NCBI GenBank assembly: GCA_007129635.1
Contig: SKVE01000232.1
Location: forward strand, 1 to 5,986
From: Planctomycetaceae bacterium
GTDB taxonomy: Bacteria > Planctomycetota > Planctomycetia > Pirellulales > Pirellulaceae
Direction of reading: 5' to 3'
Length of the DNA stretch: 5,986 nt
This document shows positions 1 through 5,986 of the stretch, piece by piece (the stretch's first letter is position 1; the number at the start of each line of letters is the position of its first letter). The notes under the pieces were generated by a model, which saw only the letters and a list, made by a program, of their open reading frames with translations, ran no database searches and was not told the DNA's origin. The translations under genes were made by a program, and so were the position numbers.

Positions 1-91
1 AACCGCATGGGCGCCGAGAGCTTTCAAGTGGCTCCCAATTGGTCGGAAGACTGGTTCCCTTTCTGTCCGGAATCGGCACAACCCAAAAGTA

Positions 92-121
92 GCACGGATG
101 GCAAAGCCGGGGCACGGATGG
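92..121. repeat. Short direct repeat, 10-mer spaced by 20 bases
   Basis: GCACGGATGG occurs at 92-101 and again at 112-121, separated by CAAAGCCGGG, so the period is 20 bases. Two copies of ten bases can arise by chance or be a fragment of a dispersed intergenic repeat. No inverted structure or protein-binding site is recognised. Confidence 0.4.
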
Positions 122-375
122 AAGGCCAGCCGATTAGGCATGCGTGTTCACCACCCTTCATGTTGACTTTGCTACGGATTTGCTTAGGCTGATATCCACG
201 GACTGGTGTCGTTGCATTTGGGCGTTATCGGAAGTCCACGGGACCAAGCGGATCGGTTGCTGGTGGCGGCGTACGTTTTGACAGGGCTGCGGTTGAAAGC
301 CCCGAATGAGGTAAGACAGCTTTTTCACGGAGTATCGATAGCCATGCGAGAATCAGTGACATATCAGGCAATCTT

Positions 376-380
376 GGGAG
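376..380 (+). promoter_or_regulatory. Ribosome-binding site deciding the start at 389
   Basis: GGGAG lies eight bases upstream of the ATG at 389. The other in-frame candidates, GTG at 206 and ATG at 344, have no purine-rich Shine-Dalgarno sequence at a suitable distance. A GTG at 386 would be five bases from the same site and is the only serious alternative; it would add a single residue. The site supports a start that places the twin-arginine motif close to the N-terminus. Confidence 0.6.
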
Positions 381-388
381 ATGATGTG

Positions 389-487
389 ATGCAACCGATG
401 ACTACACGCCGCCAGTTCCTGGGGCATGCCACCGCGTTGGGCGCCGGATGGGTTGCCGCTCGCGGTCTGGTGACCGAAGCTGCCGCC
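389..487 (+). other. Tat signal peptide of the TIM-barrel protein
   Basis: Codons 1-33 encode a short n-region ending in Arg-Arg (407-412) followed by QFLG, then an uncharged Ala/Gly/Val/Leu region interrupted by one His and one Arg, then TEAAA before Glu-Gln. The S/T-R-R-x-F-L pattern is the established Tat consensus. The cleavage point after Ala33 follows the A-x-A rule and is inferred. Confidence 0.75.
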
Positions 488-1369
488 GAGCAACGGGCTT
501 CGAAGATGCGAGTCACGATTCGCGATGCGCATCTGAAGGCTACCGAAGCGCCCGATTCGTGGACCGCCTTGGAACGTATCGGCGCCGAGGGCATGGAGGC
601 GATCATCGACGAGCAGTTGGCGTTGCCGCAAGTATTCCACCCCCAGGAAACCTACTCGGCAGCAACGGACACCGATCGGCAGCAACTCAAGAGACGGATG
701 GAGGCCTCGGGCCAGCGGATCACGGCCTTCTGCATGTTCAACCGGTTCGAAGAACGGCCCGAATTCGAGGTCCAGTGGTGTCAGAAGATCGCCGAAGTGG
801 CACAAGATCTGAATGTGGCGGCGATTCGTATCGACGTGGTGCCCAGGAAGATGGAACAAGCGGCCTTCCTGCAACACGCGATCGCCGTGCTGAAACAAGT
901 GATCGCGGCCACCGAGGGAACCGGGGCTCGGTTCGCGATCGAAAACCACGGGCGATTGACCAACGATCCGGACTTTCTCGCGCCGTTGCTGGAAGGCGTC
1001 GGTTCCGACAGACTGGGTCTGACGTTGGATACGGCCAACTTCTACTGGTTCGGGCACCCGCTGTCACGGCTGTACGAGATCTACGAGCAGTTCGCATCAC
1101 GCACCTTCCACACGCACTGCAAGAGCATCCGGTACCCAGAGGACCAGCGTGAACAGCAGCGGCCGATGGGCTGGCGTTACGCTGATTTCCATGCGCCGAT
1201 CTACGAGGGTGATATCGACTTTGCGCGTGTGCTGGCGATCTTGAAACGAGTCGGTTATCAAGACGATCTGTGTATCGAGAGCGCGTCATACCGCGGGCTG
1301 CCTGGCCCCGAGGTCGTCGCCATGTTTTCCAAAGAAGTCGACATGTTGAAAGCCCTGCTTGCAGCCTAA
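389..1369 (+). CDS. Tat-exported sugar phosphate isomerase/epimerase family protein (xylose isomerase-like TIM barrel)
   Basis: The 326-residue product starts with a twin-arginine signal: TTRRQFLG at residues 5-12, a hydrophobic Ala/Gly-rich stretch to about 28, and a likely cleavage site after Ala-Ala-Ala at 31-33. The rest fits an AP-endonuclease-2/xylose isomerase-like TIM barrel (Pfam PF01261 type). Candidate divalent-metal ligands sit at the family's usual strand ends: Glu185 in AIENHG, Asp214 in TLDTAN, His241 or His243 in FHTHCKS, and Glu297 in CIES. EGDIDF at 273-278 is a common late-barrel motif. The stretch between His243 and Glu297 is longer than in D-tagatose 3-epimerase-like enzymes. 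The family isomerises, epimerises or dehydrates sugars and inositols; the substrate here cannot be read. The signal implies a periplasmic or envelope location. The reading frame is open back to 206, but the ribosome-binding site and Tat signal favour 389. Family confidence is high; the specific reaction is unknown. Confidence 0.9.
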   Translation: MQPMTTRRQFLGHATALGAGWVAARGLVTEAAAEQRASKMRVTIRDAHLKATEAPDSWTALERIGAEGMEAIIDEQLALPQVFHPQETYSAATDTDRQQLKRRMEASGQRITAFCMFNRFEERPEFEVQWCQKIAEVAQDLNVAAIRIDVVPRKMEQAAFLQHAIAVLKQVIAATEGTGARFAIENHGRLTNDPDFLAPLLEGVGSDRLGLTLDTANFYWFGHPLSRLYEIYEQFASRTFHTHCKSIRYPEDQREQQRPMGWRYADFHAPIYEGDIDFARVLAILKRVGYQDDLCIESASYRGLPGPEVVAMFSKEVDMLKALLAA

Positions 1370-1392
1370 GTTTTTGTACGCAAGGTCTTTAA

Positions 1393-1406
1393 CCGCCTGA
1401 AGGCGG
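1393..1406. repeat. Small GC hairpin, CCGCCT/AGGCGG
   Basis: CCGCCTGAAGGCGG forms a perfect 6-bp inverted repeat around GA; in practice this is a 5-bp stem with a four-base loop. It starts 24 bases after the stop codon of the TIM-barrel gene. No T-run follows, so intrinsic termination is unlikely, though it could protect the mRNA 3' end. Its compact, symmetric form suggests a dispersed intergenic repeat, but repetition elsewhere in the genome cannot be seen here. Confidence 0.45.
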
Positions 1407-1439
1407 CACTACCAGCAAACTTCTGAGGGCCACTACTCA

Positions 1440-1537
1440 GGGGTCGGGTGTTCAAATTTCAAAATTGGCCGGGGAAACGGCAAACCAAAGGCAGGGGAAC
1501 TCGACCGGCCAATTTTGAAATTTGAACACCCGACCCC
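1440..1537. repeat. Perfect 33-bp inverted repeat with 32-nt loop (REP- or MITE-like element)
   Basis: The left arm at 1440-1472 and right arm at 1505-1537 are exact reverse complements over all 33 bases. The pairing stops on both sides: A1439 faces A1538, and G1473 faces A1504. The arm starts GGGGTCGGGTG, continues through an AT-rich core with a near-duplicated heptad (TTCAAAT then TTCAAAA at 1451-1464), and ends TTGGCCGG. The 32-nt loop at 1473-1504 is purine-rich. GGGGTCGGGTG-type ends recall REP palindromes linked to IS200-like RAYT transposases; that link is inferred from memory. The element encodes no protein. Other readings are a non-autonomous MITE or a shared 3' processing hairpin for the two converging transcripts. 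No T-run follows either arm, so it is not a standard intrinsic terminator. Confidence 0.85.
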
Positions 1538-1598
1538 AAGTCCCAAGTCCGCATGCTAGCATTTCACAAGATTACGATCGAGGCCGACCGATGCCAGC

Positions 1599-1636
1599 CG
1601 AGCGGTAGCTCGAATTTGGTTGGCGGCCCAGCCGCC
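1599..1636 (-). terminator. Possible weak 3'-end hairpin pair after the propeller gene
   Basis: Reading the minus strand past the stop codon at 1661-1663, a 6-bp GC stem at 1636-1622 (GGCGGC, loop TGG, GCCGCC) begins 24 bases downstream. A second 5-bp stem follows at 1612-1599 (CGAGC, loop TACC, GCTCG). The sequence between them is AACCAAATT, not a T-run. The position suits a transcript end, but the missing T-tract makes classical intrinsic termination doubtful. Confidence 0.25.
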
Positions 1637-1660
1637 CTATACTACAAGCAAAGTTGGTTT

Positions 1661-1783
1661 TCACATCCCTTGTGGCATCGAAGCCCTCGTCGCGTCCGCA
1701 CGACTGGCGTCGGCCTGATCGGAATCGGCCGCATCCTGCTCCGGCTGATCCTCCGGGGCGTCGGGCGGCTCCGGCACTGGGTT
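1661..1783 (-). other. Acidic low-complexity C-terminal tail of the propeller protein
   Basis: The last 40 residues (1378-1417 counted from the ATG at 5914) are rich in Asp, Glu, Ala, Pro and Gln, starting NPVPEPPDAPEDQPEQ and ending MPQGM. They follow the last propeller strand (SRSITMKLTD). The segment is probably disordered. It could be a surface or docking tail; no sorting motif is recognised. Confidence 0.7.
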
Positions 1784-4700
1784 GTCGGTCAGTTTCATCG
1801 TGATACTCCTGGACGGCAACCCGATGGTGACGGTCTGCTGCAATCGGTCGGCCGTCACGTCGTAGGTGTAAGTTTGAGCCGGAATGTCCCCTTTGTCCAT
1901 GACCTGTCGCCCATCGTGGCGTGCCAGCGCCAGCATCGCCGTATGTTGCTGGGTGCCTCGAGTGGAATCGGGCCGATAGTGACGCAGCAGCAGCAGCACG
2001 GGGCTCTCGCTGGGCTGATCCTCAGGGAACCCGAACCGATCCACTGGGAACGGCTCTTCCCATACCGACTGACCCGTGCCGCGATCGAAAGCATACGCAT
2101 GGCCGCTGACCAACGGGGTCGCCGTCCCGCTGACAATCGATCGGACCGACGCGGCAGGCGTATTCGGTTCGACGCGGGCCGTGCGGTTGGTCACCACCAG
2201 GTACTGCTGCTGCGAGCGGATCACGTACAGCGACAACAGACCCTGTTCCGGTTGGACCTCGGTTTCGACCAGCACCGCATCCCCGTCCAGCGACCGGATC
2301 ACCAGACGGCCATCGGGCTGCAATAAGGCCACCTCGTCTTCTTCGATCAGCGTCGCTCGCGATTCGGCTGGAACTTCCTCCCGCCAGTGCTCCTCGCCCG
2401 TCCACGCATCGTACAGACGCAGCGTCAGCGGTTCGGTCGCGCTGGCCTGAGACCAGGCCAGGACGTTGCGTCCCGAGGTAGCCCAGCGGTAATCCAGTTC
2501 GTCCACTTCACGCGTCCCCAGTTCCTGCCCATCCAAGGCTGCGAACACGTAGGCGGTCTGCGATGACGGTGGTACGACAAAGATCAGTTCGTCGTCGCCG
2601 AATACATCCGAACCCATCGGCAGATTGGTTCGCGACCAGATCGTATCGCCCGTCACCGGATCGGCGCAGAGGAGTTCGCGGAGATTCATCAGGAACAAGC
2701 CGCGGTACGTCAGCGGGCCGGTCACCCCGATCAGATTCTTTTCCCGATCGGCGAACACCCGGCGCGTGTCGCCCCAGGGGTGTCGCAAGGTGTGGACGTT
2801 TACCTGAGTGTGATAGATGGCCGTTCCGTGCGCGGGTCGGATCAGTTCTCGACGCCACTTGACGGCAACCGAGGCGTTTCGAGCCGCTTGCATCAAGTCG
2901 ATCGCCAGCACTTCCATCCCGACCGAGACCATCAACAGATGGCCGTGCAGGCGTGCGTGGATCAGGCTGAAATCGGCCGTATTCAGCCGCCTCGCCCCCA
3001 GGTTCACCGTCTGGATCGTGTTGCCGAGTCCATCGCGGACAATCAACGTGTTGGGGTGCTGGTCGTAGAAAACTCGCATTCCGGCCGGCGCTCCGAACGT
3101 TCGTTGACGAGTCCGGGAACTGAAAACTCGCCGATAACTGGGGTACCGATTCACCTGCTCCGTCGATTCAGAGATTTCGACATGTCCCGTCGGCCACGGT
3201 TCGGCGCGGCGGGCCGCTTCCTGAAATTCGGTTCGAGCCAACGCCGCAGCGAATAACTCGGTGCCCGTGCTCCCCTCGGCGAATTCGACATCGCCCCATC
3301 GATCCGACAGCACACGGTATTGGTGCAACGCTTGGTCGTACTGCCTTCCCCGCTCGAGCAATTGGGCCAGTTGCAGGGCCATCTGCCGTTGCAGATCGTC
3401 ATCGGCCGTATGTTCTAAGCTGGACAACAGCAACTGAGCCTCGACCAATTCTCCGGTCCGGACCAGCCGCTCGGCCAGCCGCACACGGATCTCGCCGGCC
3501 CATGGATGGGTGTCGAAATAGCGGAGAAAGCGTCGCATCGAGGAGATTTCCGCTTCTGCCAGCGCGGCGTCTCGCCATCGTCCGATGGCCTGATCCATCA
3601 TCGCTCGCTGCTCGACATCCGCCACGCTCAGCAACTCGGCAAATCGAGCTTGCAGCCAGCGTTCCGTGCGGCAATTCCAATGACGCTCGATCTGCTCGGC
3701 TTCACGCTCCACGACGCTGCTTTCCATCAGCGATTGCTCGCGTAACTCGGCCAGTCCCAGATAAGCCTCGAATGCCTTGCGAACTTCGCCTTGCTGCTGC
3801 CAGCCACTGGCCAGCAATCGCAACAGTCGGATCTCCTGGGACGGGTGTTCGACCAACGCCCGGATTTCGTCCACCGTGTTCAAATGGCCCTGGAAATCCT
3901 CTTGCAGGGCCGCCAACAACGTGTCGGCCAGCAGGCTTCGCGTCATGGTGTTCTCCGGACTCTGCTGGCATACCAATCGCAGTTTTTCGATGGCCTCGTC
4001 CCGTCTGCCTTGGGCCAGTAACAATTCCCCGTACTGCCCCAACGCCTCCAAGTCATCCGGGTCCCGCGCCAGCGTCTCTTCCACTCGCTGCTGCAAGGGC
4101 TCGCTCTGGTAAAACGTGGACAACCACTGCGGTCCATGCGACAGGATCTCGTCCCGATACGCGACCAGGTTTCCCAAGACGATAGACGTCATCGTGCGTT
4201 CGACGATCTGACCGGAGTCTAAATCGATCTTCAGCAACTCCGAGCCCATCGTGGGCAGGAAATAGTGCTGGCCGGTATACAGCCCTCGACCGCTCGGTGG
4301 GTCCACCAAGCCCAGCGGGTTCTCCCAAGCCGCTTGGCCGTCTTTCAATTGAATCGCCGTCATCTGCTCGGGACCTACCAGAATGACCTTGCCGTGATGC
4401 ACGCAGGCGACATACAAATGTTCGCCCCGCGGTTGGGGTTCCCAGACCGGTTCGCCAGTCAGCAGGTCCAGGCAGTGCAAGTCATCCGTTTCGGCAGGGG
4501 TCACGAGCACCCGTCCGTCCACCAGGATGACCGTCGAGTCGATCCAGCGCGAATCCACGGGGTGCGGGGTCCGACGTGCCAGTTGGGCAGCCCTCAGTCC
4601 GGCGTGTTGAGGTTGCTGCGGCGCGTCCAAATACTGATAACCCCACAGCAGCGACCGAGCTGCCCGGTCGACAGCGACCACCGCGCCGGCTGAGGTCGGA

Positions 4701-5986
4701 CAGATCAACACGCCGCCTTCGTAGGAAGGCATCGCACCCACCAGACGCCGGACGCCATCCACCTCGATCGTCCGCGATTCGACGTGAGCCAACTGCTGCT
4801 GCCAGACGAGCCGACCGTTCGCGGCATCCAGTACGACCAATCGGATCTCGCCGTTGACCTCGGCCATCCCATACAGATTTCCCTCCAGCGGCAACGGTGG
4901 CCCCAAGAAAAACGCACCCGCCAACGCCGGTTCGTCCTCACCGCTTTCGCCGCCGACAATCCACTCGGCTGCGCCCTGCCTGGCCAGGCTGAGCGACACG
5001 AGCTGGTTCGTCGTGCGCGCATCACTCGATGAGCGCAGCCCCATACCGCCCCGCAGCATAAAGAACCGGTTGGGCATCTGCGCCCCTGCCGGCGCATAGC
5101 CCAATTCGTGGACCAAAAAGACCGAGCGCCCGTCGCTGCTGATCTGACCGTGAGCCGCATCGTCCCAGATACGCTGCTGGACCTCCTGTTCACGTTGTGC
5201 CGCCAGCACCTGATGACGGTCCGCACCACCCGACCAGGGATCGATCGAATCGCCTTCCCAAGGAGGCCAGACCCAGACCCGCTTGCCGCTGGCGAAATCG
5301 ACGCCCATCAATTTGTGGGGTGTTCGCATCAGGATCGTGTCCCCGACCGCCAACGGCTGCAACGCGGGAATCGCCGCACGCGCCTCGTCGCGATATTGCT
5401 TTCCCAACTTCTCGATCAGCATCTCATCCGCCCGATCAATGCACGTGGGAACCCGCCAACGGTAGCTCAACAGCGGCAGGCTACCTTGGGTGCGGGCATT
5501 CCGCTGTGCGTTGCCCCGGTGCAGTACCCACTGGGTCAGTTCCGGAGCCAGCAGCGGTGGCCGCTGACCCACCAGGTCCTCGAACCAATCCAACGCTTCC
5601 GCATCATCACGGAACATGGCTACCTGTTGATCGCCCAAGCGGATCGCGTCGCCTGGTACCTGGCCTCGCATCGTCACCAACGTCTCTCGAGCCTTGTCAG
5701 GCATATCAGCGTACAACCAACAAGTGGCCAGCAGGAAGGATAATTCGGGCTCGAAACGCACGGCGGCGGCTGGCATTCTGGCGACCCGATCCAAATGCAG
5801 CGCAGCGGCCATCGGTCGCCCACGTCCCAGTTCATACCGCCCCGCCAAAACCGACGCCTCGTAGCCCGCCTGCGTGTGAAAAAAACGTCGGATCACATCG
5901 GCCACACGATCCATGTCCCCATCGGATAAGGCCTGATCCAGAGCAGCACGAGCCTGAGCCCCATATTGCAGCTCGTACGCCTGCCG
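1661..5986 (-). CDS. Large TPR and double PQQ-like beta-propeller protein, 5' end outside the window
   Basis: The frame is open to the right edge, so this is partial: 1441 residues are visible, and the ATG at 5914 (residue 1 here) is probably internal because good family-like sequence precedes it. Residues 1-140 resemble TPR-like helices (FFHTQAGYEA, then GRGRPMAAALHLDRV). Residues about 185-600 form a PQQ-like propeller whose blade motifs include VDFASGKRVWVW, VLDAANGRLVWQQ, LDLLTGEPVWEP and IDLDSGQIVE. Residues about 600-905 are helical, with a TPR near 620-655. Residues about 920-1377 form a second propeller, including ADPVTGDTIWSR, YDAWTGEEHWRE and FDRGTGQSVWEE. An acidic tail ends the protein. 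The fold is BamB-like, and such proteins are common in Planctomycetes as probable envelope scaffolds. PQQ binding or enzymatic activity is not shown. No signal peptide can be judged, and no frameshift is seen. Confidence 0.9.
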   Translation of the reverse strand, partial: RQAYELQYGAQARAALDQALSDGDMDRVADVIRRFFHTQAGYEASVLAGRYELGRGRPMAAALHLDRVARMPAAAVRFEPELSFLLATCWLYADMPDKARETLVTMRGQVPGDAIRLGDQQVAMFRDDAEALDWFEDLVGQRPPLLAPELTQWVLHRGNAQRNARTQGSLPLLSYRWRVPTCIDRADEMLIEKLGKQYRDEARAAIPALQPLAVGDTILMRTPHKLMGVDFASGKRVWVWPPWEGDSIDPWSGGADRHQVLAAQREQEVQQRIWDDAAHGQISSDGRSVFLVHELGYAPAGAQMPNRFFMLRGGMGLRSSSDARTTNQLVSLSLARQGAAEWIVGGESGEDEPALAGAFFLGPPLPLEGNLYGMAEVNGEIRLVVLDAANGRLVWQQQLAHVESRTIEVDGVRRLVGAMPSYEGGVLICPTSAGAVVAVDRAARSLLWGYQYLDAPQQPQHAGLRAAQLARRTPHPVDSRWIDSTVILVDGRVLVTPAETDDLHCLDLLTGEPVWEPQPRGEHLYVACVHHGKVILVGPEQMTAIQLKDGQAAWENPLGLVDPPSGRGLYTGQHYFLPTMGSELLKIDLDSGQIVERTMTSIVLGNLVAYRDEILSHGPQWLSTFYQSEPLQQRVEETLARDPDDLEALGQYGELLLAQGRRDEAIEKLRLVCQQSPENTMTRSLLADTLLAALQEDFQGHLNTVDEIRALVEHPSQEIRLLRLLASGWQQQGEVRKAFEAYLGLAELREQSLMESSVVEREAEQIERHWNCRTERWLQARFAELLSVADVEQRAMMDQAIGRWRDAALAEAEISSMRRFLRYFDTHPWAGEIRVRLAERLVRTGELVEAQLLLSSLEHTADDDLQRQMALQLAQLLERGRQYDQALHQYRVLSDRWGDVEFAEGSTGTELFAAALARTEFQEAARRAEPWPTGHVEISESTEQVNRYPSYRRVFSSRTRQRTFGAPAGMRVFYDQHPNTLIVRDGLGNTIQTVNLGARRLNTADFSLIHARLHGHLLMVSVGMEVLAIDLMQAARNASVAVKWRRELIRPAHGTAIYHTQVNVHTLRHPWGDTRRVFADREKNLIGVTGPLTYRGLFLMNLRELLCADPVTGDTIWSRTNLPMGSDVFGDDELIFVVPPSSQTAYVFAALDGQELGTREVDELDYRWATSGRNVLAWSQASATEPLTLRLYDAWTGEEHWREEVPAESRATLIEEDEVALLQPDGRLVIRSLDGDAVLVETEVQPEQGLLSLYVIRSQQQYLVVTNRTARVEPNTPAASVRSIVSGTATPLVSGHAYAFDRGTGQSVWEEPFPVDRFGFPEDQPSESPVLLLLRHYRPDSTRGTQQHTAMLALARHDGRQVMDKGDIPAQTYTYDVTADRLQQTVTIGLPSRSITMKLTDNPVPEPPDAPEDQPEQDAADSDQADASRADATRASMPQGM

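Larger units (their letters stand above)
1..388. other. Upstream region with no supported gene
   Basis: I see no convincing gene here. A 61-codon frame at 7-192 (+) is open to the left edge, but its translation has no recognisable domain and a Pro/Ser/Cys-mixed composition typical of chance frames. The reading frame of the downstream gene stays open back to a GTG at 206, but those 61 extra codons lack a ribosome-binding site and would place the Tat signal in the interior of the protein. The stretch contains a 10-base direct repeat, GCACGGATGG, at 92-101 and 112-121. It also has two isolated promoter -35-like hexamers, TTGACT at 163-168 and TTGACA at 278-283, neither with a good -10 partner. 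It probably holds the promoter and leader of the gene starting at 389. Confidence 0.6.
1370..1660. other. Convergent intergenic region rich in inverted repeats
   Basis: This gap lies between the 3' ends of two converging genes and has no supportable coding sequence. It holds a 6-bp hairpin at 1393-1406, a 5-bp hairpin at 1423-1440 (CTGAG/CTCAG), the 33-bp inverted repeat at 1440-1537, a 7-base tandem duplication CCCAAGT at 1535-1548, a 10-base palindrome ATGCTAGCAT at 1553-1562, and two small hairpins at 1599-1612 and 1622-1636. None is followed by a T-run on the strand where a terminator would be expected. Confidence 0.7.

Noticed and set aside
7..192. A 61-codon frame at the left edge that could be the 3' end of a gene
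   Set aside because: The translation has no domain or family resemblance, and it overlaps the GCACGGATGG direct repeat.
278..283. TTGACA, a perfect sigma-70-type -35 hexamer, and TTGACT at 163-168
   Set aside because: At 16-18 bases downstream of TTGACA there is no TATAAT-like hexamer. TTGACT has only a poor TAGGCT partner at 185-190. Planctomycete promoters are too poorly known for me to support a call.
353..1057. A 234-codon open frame on the minus strand opposite the TIM-barrel gene, plus other overlapping frames at 448-1152 (+) and 738-1289 (-)
   Set aside because: They lie wholly or almost wholly within the well-supported TIM-barrel gene, show no domain, and have the Arg/Ser/Pro-rich composition expected of shadow frames in GC-rich coding DNA.
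1440..1537. The long inverted repeat as a classical bidirectional intrinsic terminator
   Set aside because: Neither side is followed by a T-run in the outgoing direction: AAGTCCCAAG follows on the + strand and TGAGTAGTGG on the minus strand.
1440..1537. CRISPR-like or insertion-sequence ends
   Set aside because: There are only two arms, in inverted orientation, with no regular direct repeats or spacers and no transposase gene between or beside them.
1985..1996. Four tandem CAG units
   Set aside because: It lies in the coding frame of the propeller gene and encodes a leucine run on the minus strand within a beta strand (PVLLLLRHY); too short to be a notable microsatellite.
1553..2326. A 257-codon open frame on the + strand starting in the convergent gap
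   Set aside because: Most of it is antisense to the C-terminal propeller of the minus-strand gene. Its translation is rich in Arg, His and Gln with no recognisable motif, and no ribosome-binding site precedes it.
3502..4185. A 227-codon open frame on the + strand opposite the TPR middle, along with other long frames such as 2780-3256 (+) and 5108-5743 (+)
   Set aside because: All are antisense to the continuous propeller frame, which has clear blade and TPR motifs throughout. They are by-products of its codon bias.

Overview
The window looks like chromosomal DNA of a planctomycete, probably a member of the Pirellulales. This is inferred from moderately high GC content, a Tat-exported xylose-isomerase-like TIM-barrel protein, and a very large TPR plus double PQQ-like beta-propeller protein whose wording matches a family I know from Planctomycetes. 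The species cannot be named from this sequence. There are no tRNAs, rRNAs, CRISPR arrays, transposase genes or phage genes.

Layout: positions 1-388 hold no supportable gene. A Tat-signal sugar phosphate isomerase/epimerase-family gene runs on the + strand at 389-1369; a GGGAG ribosome-binding site and the twin-arginine signal fix its start. Positions 1370-1660 form a convergent intergenic gap that is unusually rich in structure. It contains several small hairpins and a perfect inverted repeat with two 33-bp arms (1440-1472 and 1505-1537) around a 32-nt loop. From 1661 to the right edge (5986) one gene on the minus strand fills the rest of the window. Its 5' end lies outside, and its visible 1441 residues form a TPR-like N-terminus, a first PQQ-like propeller, a helical TPR middle, a second PQQ-like propeller and an acidic C-terminal tail.

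The two genes converge, so they are not one operon, and nothing in the sequence ties their functions together. Both products probably act outside the cytoplasm. The first carries a visible Tat signal; the second is placed there only by analogy with BamB-like propellers, because its N-terminus is not seen. I found no convincing new multi-gene system. The item most worth following up is the long perfect inverted repeat between the genes, which resembles a REP-type or MITE-like dispersed element.
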